In this document: piece after piece, positions 39,424 to 48,947 of the stretch
Numbering within the stretch: the stretch's first letter is position 1
Layout: each line of letters begins with the position of its first letter
NCBI GenBank assembly: GCA_018136815.1
Contig: CM030939.1
Location: 248,001 to 312,000 of the forward strand
Length of the DNA: 64,000 nucleotides
Direction of reading: 5' to 3'
From: Isochrysis galbana
Lineage: Eukaryota > Haptophyta > Isochrysidales > Isochrysidaceae
Made by a program: the position numbers and the translations under genes
Notes under the pieces: model-generated
Told to the model about the DNA's origin: nothing
Databases searched by the model: none
What the model saw: only the letters and a program-made list of their open reading frames with translations

Positions 39424-39786
39424 ACGGGGCGCGCTGGGCGGCCAGTAGCCCGCCAAGGTGGCTGTTGATCGTGCTCGCGTGGGATTGCAAGTTGAGAGCC
39501 AAAATTGATCAAGTGGTGGGGCACACCACCCATGTTATCGGAAAAAATAAGCAGGCACCTGCACTGCACGCACACTCCTTCACTCCAACTGCGGCGTCGA
39601 CGCCACATACAGCTGCGGAGCCCGCGCGCGCACATCAAATCCCGCGCGCACACACCCGTTCTATTCAATACAAGATCCTCAAGCTGATTCATTCACTTAT
39701 GCGGACATGGGAAGCGCAGCAGCGGAAGTGCAGCAGCAACACAACAGCCCCGCGCTGAACACATGAAGCCAGCGGGGGGCCCATTT
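39424..39786. other. Intergenic; no gene seen
   Basis: Nothing recognisable. Contains a short C/A-rich segment near 39590-39650 with GCGCGCACA repeats. It probably includes the 3' ends of the two converging neighbours. Confidence 0.35.
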
Positions 39787-40320
39787 TCAGAGGCTGGGCA
39801 CGTTGTTGTCGCTGTCGCTCGAACATGCTCCCTCCGCTATTTCACCCTGCTGCGTTTCCTCGTGCTGTTCGTCCGTCTCGACTCCGGCTGATTCCAGACG
39901 CGTGCGCTCCCTGCCGATCTTGTAGAAGAAGACAGCCAGCACTGTGCGAGCAGTGCTTGCGCCAGACCTGTGGTACATGCGAGACAGTAGCACATGGGCG
40001 TCACCAATCTCCTTGAAAACAGCGGGCGCTGCAGCGCCGGCGACGTGAAGGCTGCTTTCATCTGCTGTAAGCTCAACAACTGCCGTGAAGACCGCCGACT
40101 TTCCGTGCCGAAGATCTTGGTGGTATGTGAAGTGGGAGTGCAGGTCGTACTTGAAGAGGAAGTCAACGAAGATGAGCTGGGTCGTACCCACCGCGAGCGG
40201 CGGCGGCGCGCAGACAGGCATGCTCCTCGAGGTCCTCGACGACTCGTCCCCCGCGAGCGAGATGTCGTCGGTAGAGAAGCCAAGCAGCTCGCCCTCGTCG
40301 TCCGTCGTCCGGTGGAAACA
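39787..40320 (-). pseudogene. Unrecognised gene, 5' end removed at a retroelement tail insertion
   Basis: The minus-strand frame is open from a stop just before 40320 to 39787, about 175 codons. The first ATG is at 40221 but protein-like sequence (RTTDDEGELLGFSTDDISLAGDE) precedes it. The sequence GTTQLIFVDFLFKYDLHSHFTYHQDLRHGKSAVFTAVVELT..LHVAGAAAPAVFKEIGDAHVLLSRMYHRSG looks like a genuine folded domain; I do not recognise the family. The frame is cut upstream within ~10 bp of the start of a retroelement tail copy (40330-40480). This could have removed the first exons, unless an intron ends there. Read as a truncated gene or a 3' exon. Confidence 0.5.
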
Positions 40321-40329
40321 GGACCCTAG

Positions 40330-40480
40330 TCCCTAGTAGTGCACGGGGGGAGTCGCCTGATGGCGGGGGGGAGGGGGGAAGGGCCGGGGGAGTGGGGGTG
40401 TGGAACGTTTTTGCTGCGTGAAAAGAAAGCAAAGTGTCCACGGCCGCGTGTGCGATGAGATTATATTATTAAAAGGTTTA
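40330..40480 (+). mobile_element. Retroelement tail module ('R' type)
   Basis: Begins CCCTAGTAGTGCACGGGGGGAG, contains TCGCCTGATGGCGGG (a small hairpin), a G-rich block, GAACGTTTTTGCTGCGTGAAA and ends ATTATTAAAAGGTTTA. The same ~130-150 bp module ends the TSD-bounded element at 56.7-57.5 kb and occurs at 45.4 and (inverted) 50.9-51.05 kb. Here no element body precedes it, so it is a short 5'-truncated insertion; no TSD was delimited in the AT-rich flank. Confidence 0.75.
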
Positions 40481-40879
40481 TATATAGTATATATATATAA
40501 TTATGGAAATTGTGGATTGTGGGAGGGGAAAGGGGAAAGGAGGGAGGAAGGGTGGGCGGATAGGGCGGGTAGATAGGAGCATCATAAGCACTCTACCTCG
40601 CTAGTACGTTAAGTATTTTTATTTTTTTGATGGCGACCAACTATAAAGTTAGTTTTTTTTACTTTTTACGGGTAAACAGCCCATCTATAAATAAACTGCT
40701 ACACAAATTTCTACCACTAAAATAAAACTAAACTCAATGGTCCACTTTCGTCGGGACGGGACCTTCCGTGGCGTCGGCCGTCCTCTCCCTTTCCTTCTCC
40801 TTCCCTCCCCCTCTCGCTCTCTCCTCCCAATCTGCTCCCTGCCCCCCCTTCTCCCCAATCCTCCCCGTTCATCATCGCC
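40481..40879. other. AT-rich intergenic region then gene leader
   Basis: TATATA-rich block at 40480-40505, T-tracts at 40617-40670, then a CT-rich leader (40780-40870) before the ATG at 40880. No gene. Confidence 0.4.
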
Positions 40880-42077
40880 ATGGTGTTGGCCCTTGCACCT
40901 AGCGGCAGGGGGCCGAAGGGTCTGAGAATGTGTGCGCCAGATGAGACGCTGCTCTTCGCGCCTCTCTGCCGCTCCGAGCTTGAGCCGCTGTTGCGGAATG
41001 ACATCGGCCGACGGACTCAAGAGCTGCTAGCCCTGAGCGCTCTCGGTGGTGCATTCTGTATGCTCCCCTCGCTGGTCGAGCGGCTTTTGCCTCGGGCATT
41101 TGCGCTTGAGCTCTATGAGGACGAGGACGACCTGTGCTACCGCACCGCCGACGGCATGATTGAGTGCACTCTGCGTGAGCGGAGCCTGGTGCCGCGCGGT
41201 ATTCCGTTCAGGCTGCGTATTCGTTGTGACGAGACAATCGCGGGCGCCGCCCGCATGACGACAGGTGGGGTGGCACCGTGTGGGAGTGACGACGTCGGAA
41301 TCGAGCTCATGGGAATAGGGTGTGACTTGCGCAGCGCGGCGAGTGTGCGCGAACTGCGGGCTGCTGCCACGTCCGAGGCCCCCACAGTTGTTGCGCGCCT
41401 GTTGGCGAGCCGCTCTACGAAGCGGCACATTGCTGCCCTCGTGTCGTCGACCCTCTTCGCGCAGCTTGCGCCCGTTGCCCGAGCGGTGGCTGTCGGCCGC
41501 GCCCTTGAAGCTGTGGGGCCTGTGCTTGCTTTTAGCCCACAGCGACAGCTGTACGCGCGCGAGGGGAGCTCAGAAAAGTGGCTGCAGCGGGTTGCCGGCT
41601 ACTATTTCGCCAGCGCCTCGCTTCAAGAGGTGCGCGCCGCGTAATGAGCGGCGAAACTTTGTGTGTGTCTGCTTTGTGCTGCCGGGGCAGTGGCGCGTAT
41701 GGGTGCATACTCTTTGTGCCCATCCATGCAGGTCCGTTTTGTGGGCGCCGACACAAACAACGTCACGTTCACGTTTTACTACGACGACACCGAGCCCGTG
41801 AACGGCGACCCGCGACGAGCAAATATCAATCCTGAGGTCATTAGCTGCAGTTTTGGGTGCTCGCAATAGCCAGCTTGCCAACAAGTGGTTCCACCAACAT
41901 TACCAGTCCAACTCGGATGGCTGGCATAAACAACGTACGCTTGAGCTCCGTCTCGGCGACATGCATAAGCTCTATGGTTTGCAGTTCAATTTGTTGTTGT
42001 ATGCGATACAGGAGGAGGAAAGCGCAGAAGAGAATCTATCGTGCAATACCAACCTGGTCCTAGTCGGTGTCGGATAG
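40880..42077 (+). CDS. Unrecognised protein; third exon needs a frameshift
   Basis: Exon 1 40880-41629 (250 codons) joins in phase 0 to an exon starting at 41732 (VRFVGADTNNVTFTFYYDDTEPVNGDPRRANINPE). Directly after this, protein-like sequence continues one base out of frame (SQLANKWFHQHYQSNSDGWHKQRTLELRLGDMHKLYGLQ) to a stop at 42077. In the original frame a stop occurs at 41868-41870. No intron of reasonable size resolves the shift, so there is a one-base indel (mutation or sequence error) near 41837-41855. No family is recognised. Exon 1 is a mixed alpha/beta sequence without membrane segments. Part of intron 1 and exon 2 is duplicated, degenerate, at 42185-42335. Confidence 0.6.
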
Positions 42078-42184
42078 TGCCGGCATACAGCGCCGTCATC
42101 CATGCCGTCAGGTGTTTGTGTGTCTGTCCTATCCAAGTGCTGCGAGTGCAGCCAAAGAATCATCGGCCCTCACACCTCACAGCG

Positions 42185-42335
42185 GGTAGTGAGCGGCGAA
42201 ACTTTGTGTGCGCCCGCTATGTGCTGCCGGAACAGTGGCGCGTATAGGGTGCAGACTCTTTCTTTGTGCCCATCCGCGCAAGTCCGTTTTCCGTGGGCGC
42301 GCCGACGCGAACAACGTCACGTCACGTTCACATAA
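42185..42335 (+). pseudogene. Degenerate duplicate of intron 1 / exon 2 of the preceding gene
   Basis: Matches 41641-41790: GTAGTGAGCGGCGAAACTTTGTGTG (versus GTAATGAGCGGC...), GTGCTGCCGG-CAGTGGCGCGTA, CTCTTTGTGCCCATCC-GCA and the exon GTCCGTTTT-GTGGGCGC-GAC-AACAACGTCACGT. The copy has insertions that break the frame, so it is a partial tandem duplication about 540 bp downstream of its source. Confidence 0.85.
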
Positions 42336-42899
42336 CGAGACGAGCCTTGGCCAAGGATCATAACAAACCCCAGCCGGAGACCATACACAACCTACATTTT
42401 ATACATTGTCATTACCAACGGTCTACTTTTATAAGTAGGAGGCCAATGGGGGCTTCGCGCCCCCCTCTCTCCATCGCAGACACCCCTTGGGTGGGCCTGC
42501 ACACTCAACCTCAGCACCTGCCTACTGGCTACTGGCAGGGGCTGAGCTGACACCACTCTGGCCCAGACCTTCGCCGAGCGCGCGCCGCGCGCCGCACGCC
42601 CTCGCCGGCGCTCGCCCTCGCTCGTACTGACCCCCCCCCTCACCACTGCGCCACAGACCACCAAGGCCGCTAGAAAAGGTGCGGGCCATCAAAAGTCCCA
42701 GTGCACCACCCGAACACGGGAGAAATTTTACCCCCGCATATATACATGTTATATTTACTAGAGTATTCGACCCCCCCCTCCCCGTCCCCTCCCCCCCCCC
42801 CACACACACACTCAATTGCATTGTGATCACAGGAGGGTGACCTACACAGACCAAAAGCGTTCAATTATCCCCATCCCTGCTAACACCTTTCATTGTCAC
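42336..42899. other. Retroelement-like debris; no gene
   Basis: 42430-42480 (ATGGGGGCTTCGCGCCCCCCTCTCTCC) resembles the 5' part of the element at 56.7 kb. The rest is C-rich, with C runs at 42770-42802. No TSD or ORF of interest. Confidence 0.4.
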
Positions 42900-43960
42900 C
42901 TGGAGGTTACTTGACTCAACTTGACACTTCACATGTTGAAACCCACACGTGGTCTGACTCCATTCACTCGATTTGGGGCAGGGTCGATATCTCGTTGAAA
43001 TCACGATCCACGTCTCACACCAAAGAGCACGGATGAGTGTGTGAGTGAGTGTATGTCCACACCAAAGAGCACCGACCGCGTAAAAGCAGACAACAAGTTT
43101 CGTCACGTTTATATGGAGGAGACTGTCGAACATGCGATGACTACGGGCTCGTAGGCAGAGGGCCGTTCGATCGAGCCGGCAGCTGACGCTGACGCGGTCG
43201 TGATAGGGTCGTTGATTGTTGCTTGCGGGAAGATGTCTGATAGATCATAGTAAGTGTCGGGTCCGGGAGGGTCTGTCATCGGGCGCTACAAGCGATGAGG
43301 TAGACTGAAGGTTGGAGGCTTGCGACGCGTGGCGTCGGAGAGTAGAGACGAGGCTAGCTAGCGAGCTAGTGGGGGAGGGGGAGAGTGAGAATGAGAGCTT
43401 CTTAGGTCCGAGGTAGGCACGGGAGACTACAACGGGTAATCTCAAGGAGACAGAGGGCAAAAAACACACACAAACTAAACCAAACGGGGCGAAAACTAAC
43501 CACACCTGGACGGACGGCCAGGCGTCGGCACCAGGGCAACTTAGCAACGCGCAGACATGCGACAGAGGGGCCGACACAACGAGGGCAGATCTCGCTGGGG
43601 AGCTATGACCGATAGACGAGAGAAGACAAAAGACGGTCATGGAACATTTGATGACATCGAGAGAAAGTAAGAGAAGAGGCGGAATACCAATCGACGAGAC
43701 CTTAAGGCTTAAAACTTAAAATAACCCACAGGTTATAAGTAAAAGCCTGTCATCGTATGGAATACGACACTCCCCGACTAAATTCGAGTCGTCCCGACGA
43801 GCGGCATGGAAGGAGAACAAAGCAACCGAAATAGAAGAAATCCAGAATTAGAACAACAGGCCGAGAGAAACCAAAAATAACCGAGAAACCAAACGTCGAA
43901 GGCGACGCTTAAAATAGAAGATGAGAGCACCCGTGGGCCCTTTGAGCACAAATTCGGAAG
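42900..43960 (-). mobile_element. Fragment of the 60-kb-type element: leader plus start of gag-like ORF
   Basis: On the minus strand, 43.76-43.14 kb parallels 60.24-60.89 kb. Shared features are TGTCGTATTCCATACGA-GACAG versus TGTCGTATGCCATACGAGGACAG; ACCTGTG-GTTATTTTAAG; CTCTGTCGCATGTCTGCGCG; CCTACCT-GGACCTAAGAAGC; CTCACTAGCTCGCTAGCT; and the ORF start (DTYYDLSDIFPQATIND versus DSYYDLSNIFPQTAINE). The coding part is broken after CACATGCGATGACTACGG-equivalent sequence. The left boundary is approximate. Confidence 0.75.
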
Positions 43961-44220
43961 CTTGACGCGGCACCCTATTTGTACGCATCATCCCACCCAT
44001 TTCTCCCTTTTACAGGAGTTTTGCTCGGGTCACTCGACTGCACACTCTCAAACCTTGTGACCATCCGTCCTGAACTCCGTGCTCCTTCCACCTCCTTGCT
44101 CCTTGCTCCTTCCACCTCCTTGCTCCTTTCACCTCCTTTCTCCTTCCTGCCTTTCTCCCCTTCCCCTTGCTCCCTCCTCCCTGTCCCTTATCCTCTCTCC
44201 CCTCATCAAAGTGCTCTGGT

Positions 44221-44393
44221 GTGGAGGGTTTGCGTCACGAAGGCTACCTGACGTTCGACGTCTCCACTGTCACCTCGATGCGCGAGATGTTTGCTGGAGC
44301 GTCTCGTTTCTCACGCGACATCTCCGACTGGGACGTCTCCAAAGTGACCGACTTCACCAACATGTTCGCAGGCACGAGGATGGCCACCGAGGT
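44221..44393 (+). pseudogene. DUF285 (BspA-like) repeat fragment
   Basis: Encodes YLTFDVSTVTSMREMFAGAS then RFSRDISDWDVSKVTDFTNMFAGT, two copies of the DUF285 repeat (W-V--V-DM--MF--A--FN-DIS pattern) known from bacterial surface proteins and abundant in microalgal genomes. A possible donor (GAG|GTGACG) follows at 44394, so it may be one exon. No neighbouring DUF285 exons were found, so it is treated as a remnant. Confidence 0.6.
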
Positions 44394-44569
44394 GACGTCC
44401 GGTGTCCCCCGCGCCCTTCCTTGTCCCTTGTTGTCATTAGTGCACGGGAAGTCTTGTAGATTCCCTCCTTACTTCTACTAATTCTCCCCTCGTAACTGTC
44501 GATCGCATCGGCCCTTCCGTCGTACCGTCGCTCCCCTCCCGTCGCCCCGTCGCTCTCCTGTCGGCTTCT

Positions 44570-45500
44570 CTTCCTTGTTTTTCCATTCCCCGTGTTTCCC
44601 CGTTTGAGTGGGGAAGGATACGTGAATGTGAGGGGAAGTGGAGTTAGGGTTGAGTGAGCGTGACAGTTTGTCCTTAGTAGTCGTTCTTTCGTTCCTGTCG
44701 TTCGTCCCGTTCGTCCGTTCTCGCTTTCGTCCCGCTCTCGCTCTCGCTACTCGTCAACAACACTCACTCTACAACACATCCCTCAGCAACCGTCGTCCGC
44801 ACTCTTCCCCGCCCCGCTCTCGCCCTCGCTATGTCCGCCCCATCGCCCCGCTCTGCTTCTCCTAAGCCCGTCTCCCTGCCCCCTCTGGAGGCGGCTGAGC
44901 CCGTCATTGCCCATCTCCCAACTTCCGCCGCGCCTCTCGCCGCTTCCCTTCCGTCCCCTCCGTTCCCATCTGAGGTAGTGGTAACCTCGGATCCGTCAAA
45001 TGGACAGTGCACCGGAGCTCCAGGCGGAGTGCGCACTTGCGCTCGCGCATGCACCAGGGCCCCTGGTGCCCATTGAGCATTGAGCATTGAGCGCCATGGG
45101 ATGTCTGCACATGCGCACGCCTCCTGTCATCCTGGCAGCAGAAACCCAGCGCTGCTGCTCGTGCAAGTTTGCAACGATGCGTGATCTCAGGGCACACGCT
45201 GCGGCCGAGGCCGAGCACACGCACCACGTAGTGGTGCGCGCAGTCGACAGCCTTCAGAGCGCGCAGGCAAGGCTCGGCTGGGCTGCGATAGTCTCATCAA
45301 GGGGCCTACATGTGGCCGACGCTCAATGCGCCACCAATGCCGACCACCGACCAATTGCAATGGCTGTGCACGAGCTGCAGTGCAGCGGGGGCCCTAAGTA
45401 GGGCACGAGGGGAGTCGCCGCAAGGCGGGAAGTGAGGGAGAGGAAGTCGGAAATGGGCGTGGCTACAGTAGTTAACCCCACGGCCACGCGCGAGGGCGGG
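44570..45500 (+). mobile_element. Short non-autonomous element: 'MSAPS' leader joined to R-type tail
   Basis: The leader 44575-44830 (GAGTGGGGAAGGATACGT..., CGCTCTCGCTCTCGCT, CACTCACTC) and start ATGTCCGCCCCATCG at 44831 match, inverted, the leader and start of the element at 51.0-52.0 kb (ATGTCTGCCCCGTCG). The 81-codon frame MSAPSPRSASPKPVSLPPLE ends at 45076. The 3' end (45393-45500) is the R-type tail (CACGAGGGGAGTCGCCGCAA). No LINE enzyme segment remains between them. TSD not found. Confidence 0.65.
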
Positions 45501-45767
45501 CAGTGCGTGTACATACCCAAGACCTTTACTACTACAACTACTACAACAACAAGAGCTTGTAACGGCGGCTGCTGCATCGGACAAACGGAAACGAAAACGA
45601 ACGAGCGCTTCTCGTCGAAGACCTTCGCTCTCTCCTTGTGTCCCCCCCCCCCCTCTCCCCCCCCGCCCCCCCCCCCCCCCCCCCGCCCCGCCCCCCCCCC
45701 CCCCCCCCCCGCCCCCCCGCGGGCCCCCCGTCGCGGGAGATTCGATCCTTCCACCGCCTTCCGCGAG

Positions 45768-47601
45768 ATGTTCCGTCCGGTCACCACTCGGGCGAGCAGC
45801 ATGGCCCGGGCGCCCGCCATGCGACGCGCGCTGTGCTCGGCGCACATGCGCGTGCGCGTTGACGCGGCGAAGATGAGCTTTGTCGAGCCCGCCGACGATC
45901 TCCGGCTCACGAAGCTCGAGGGAGCCAAGGCCAGCGAGACGGTGCGCTCCCGCGGAGGGGGAGAGAGGGAGAGCGCTGCACACAGGGAGGGGAAGGGAAG
46001 GGGGAAGAGAGGGAGCGAGGAAGCGAGGTAAGGGAGGGGAAGGGGGGGGGGGGCGGAGCAGCAAAAAAAGATAAGGAAAGGATAGGGTGAGTAGGAAGAC
46101 AACTGGCAGCGGAAAGGGGCAGAAGGACAATGACAGGTGGTGGCCAGTAAGGATGATGAAAGGGGCATTGGGCAGACTCAGTGGCTTGAACGAAAGGTCT
46201 GCATCCCGACCGCTGAGTGTTGTGCTTCTTAGTAGACGGTCGCCTTTATCTGCAGGCGTTGCGCAAAATGATAGAGCTGGCAAAGGACCACATGACACGC
46301 GGATCCACCAATGAGGCGATCTGCCTACTCTCGCACGTGCTCGAGGAGCGGCGGGGGCTCAATGGGGATGACGATCCACGCACGTTGAGCGCAATGGGCT
46401 TGATTGTCAGCTTGCTTCATGAGCTGGGCCGTCTCGATCATGCTGTTGTGCTCGCACGAGAATGGTCGGTACGGTGCCGACGTGTTTTTGGCATCTGCCA
46501 TCCTGATACGCTGATAGCCAATGGGTTCACCGTCTCGCTCTTGAGTGAGCTGGGATGCAACGAAGAGGCGGAGCCGATCGCTCGAGAAACTCACGCAGCT
46601 GCCGCTCTCTACCACGGCGAAGACCATCCGGATACGCTAGTCGCACTTTCGCACCTTGGAGTTGTGTTGCGCTCTCAGGGAAAGCTAGCCGAAGCTGAGG
46701 AGGCCATGCGTCTCGAGGTCAGCCGCTCGACGCAGGCCTTGGGCGCTGCACACCCCGATACTCTTACGGCTCAGAACAATCTCGCATACACACTGGTCAC
46801 GCAGGTGCAGCCAGCCCTACACCAGATGGAGCAGGGCTCCAAATCGCTCAATAAAGTGGCGGCATGCATATCCCTCGATGCACACATGACTTCTTGTTGC
46901 TCCGATCATCTCACCCATAGGCTCGTCTACTCGCCGACCCGCTACCGTTGCTATCCTTCGCCAAGCTCGCTGAAGCAGAGGAGCTCTTCAGCCAGCAGCT
47001 TGATCAGTGCATTACTGCACATTCCGAGACCCACCCGCTCACACGCGTGGCTCTTTACAACCTAGTACGAACTGTTCGCGAATTCCCACCCACGAAAAAG
47101 TTTGCCACCAAAGCCGAGTCGTTGCTTCGTCGCCAGATAGAATTGTGCGTGCGCACGGTGGGAGCAGGTGCAGAGGAGACGCGAGGTGCCAAAGCCGATC
47201 TGGCGGCTCATCTTGAGGCAACGGAAACCGGCCGCTTTGACGAAATGGTCGAACTCCTCACCGAAGCTCATGGGGAGGCTCACCCGCGCACTCTTGTTGT
47301 CTTGGAGGGTGAGATGTGCCGGCTGCACGATCAGGGCAGGCCAGCCGACGCGGAGCCAATCGCGAGGCAGCTTTTAAGCTTATCCACCAAGATTTGGGGA
47401 GAAGGCCACACACAGACGGTGAGGTATTCATGGATGCTTGCCGCACTGCTCCGCCAGCAAGGGCGGACGCACGAGGCTGCTTGCATTACAGGTGACTGGG
47501 GATTCGTGGATGATGATATCAAGAATGAGGTTCAAGAGCCCCAGCCGGAAAATGCATATTGCCAGTATTGGATCGACGCTGTAGCAGGCAGTCCGGCATA
47601 G
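45768..47601 (+). CDS. TPR (kinesin-light-chain-like) protein
   Basis: Exons 45768-45941, 46256-46804 and 46966-47601, all phase 0, give 452 residues. The start ATG at 45768 gives MFRPVTTRASSMARAPAMRRALCS, Arg/Ser/Ala-rich without acids, possibly a mitochondrial presequence. From about residue 59 come tandem ~42-residue TPR units with the kinesin-light-chain signature: HPDTLIANGFTVSLLSELGCNEEAEPIARE, HPDTLVALSHLGVVLRSQGKLAEAEEAMR, HPDTLTAQNNLAYTLVTQ|LAEAEELF (split by intron 2), then more divergent copies (HPRTLVVLEGEMCRLHDQGRPADAEPIARQ; TVRYSWMLAALLRQQGRTHEA). Such arrays are protein-interaction scaffolds; the partner is unknown. It is not a motor subunit by itself, as the coiled-coil region of true light chains is absent. 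The leader is C-homopolymer-rich. Confidence 0.82.
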
Positions 47602-48359
47602 TGCCCACCTGAGCACATTACTATTTCAGCCGCTTGCAGCATGTCCCACGTGACACCGGTAGGATCACGACTAGAATGCAACAGTGTTGATCTTGCGGCG
47701 AGCGAATACGCAAGGTGCTCCGGTTTGACTAATGAAGAAGAGACTGCTGCCAACAATTCTTCTTCTCCGCATGGCACCCATACTGTGCGGTAAATCAGCT
47801 CCTCGTAGGCAATTTACGCGTCTGTTGCTCGGCGCAACAGTACCACAAATTCCACGGCACTCAGACAAACCAAGCTCGTCGGATGTACACTTTCCATACA
47901 AGACGCACGCCCCGTTCGTGCAGATGATGCATCGCCTACAGGTCAATCGACTTATCACTCACGCACACAGGGCGGGCCGCCTTTTCTAGGTGTAGTGCGT
48001 AAGCTTCATCGTCTTTCGTATTCGCAATTGTGCACATATCAGCCGACAATGAGCTTAAATTACCTGCAATTCTTATTGCCAGTGTCCACTCTCCGGCACA
48101 AATGGCCTCATTGCCTTTCTTAACAAATTCATTCAAGAAGTTATTTTAAAGATTATGCTCATATGTTACCGCCATATTCGATAGCTCTGCACTAAATACC
48201 GGTACAAAAAAAGGGAACTGAGCCTTCGGAAGCCTTCGGCAGGCTTGCCAAACTTTATCGCTCCACCCTCGAAAGTGTGGGTGATCCTGTACTTTTATAC
48301 TAAAATTAGAGGGCCGGGGGTGAGAAAAAAACGAGACCTCAGGTTGCACCCTCTTGGGC
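47602..48359. other. Intergenic; no gene seen
   Basis: No supported coding region. The motif GAGACCTCAGGTTGCACC at 48333-48350, next to an A7 run, recurs at 57.83 kb (GGACCTCAGGTTGCACC next to A6). In both cases it adjoins retroelement debris. Confidence 0.4.
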
Positions 48360-48501
48360 GGCGGGGTCCCAGGATGAAGGCGCTGCGCGCTGCGGTTGCG
48401 TGGGCCGTCGGCCATCACTTGGTCGGCCGGCGCGGTGGGGTGGGCGGAGAGAGAGGAGGGGAGCGTGGCGCGTTCCATGGACCCTATCGTTATAACCATA
48501 G
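48360..48501 (-). mobile_element. LINE 5'-end fragment with terminal hairpin
   Basis: On the minus strand: CTATGGTTATAACGATAG (48501-48484), GGTCC, ATG (48478), then MERATLPSSLSAHPTAPADQVMAD. This is nearly identical to the first codons of the 13.1 kb LINE (MERATLPSSLSAHLTAPADQVMAD). Homology fades by about 48.36 kb; no body or tail follows. One arm has a single mismatch. Confidence 0.8.
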
Positions 48502-48947
48502 TTGAGGAAGTACACCAAAGTGAAGCGGTAGAACCCCCCCCAATCATGAATAGCTACAGCCGCTCAAAGTGTTCCAACGTTGTAGCATTCCCCAAACTCG
48601 ATGACCGCGGAACGAGTATGAGTATGAACAGAAGGCTACGCACCTAAAATGAGCATTTTTTGCATTCGTTCAGCTATGGCTAGGATAGTGTAGTATAGCT
48701 TTTATCTTTTTCGTCCCTGCATATCGCGTGAGAGCCACATGTGCAACGAGGAACGGAACCTACCATGCGGATGGCTAGCAACACCATGCCAACGCTATGC
48801 AGCAACCCAATTAGGGCTCCTACTTGTATGTCGTGGTGGTCGGCATCGTGACATTGCGATGGCATCGCGCTCTCAATGTCATATCCTGGTTTTCACCACG
48901 GAAGGGTAAACTGAGGTCTCTCCTCCGTCCGCTGCTCGGGCGAGCTC
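48502..48947. other. Intergenic; no gene seen
   Basis: Ordinary-looking sequence with no open frame of interest; presumably includes the 3' UTR of the minus-strand methyltransferase. Confidence 0.35.

Noticed and set aside
45432-45767. Upstream extension of the TPR protein including an early ATG
   Set aside because: The frame there crosses an R-type retroelement tail and C-homopolymers. The ATG at 45768 begins ordinary sequence.
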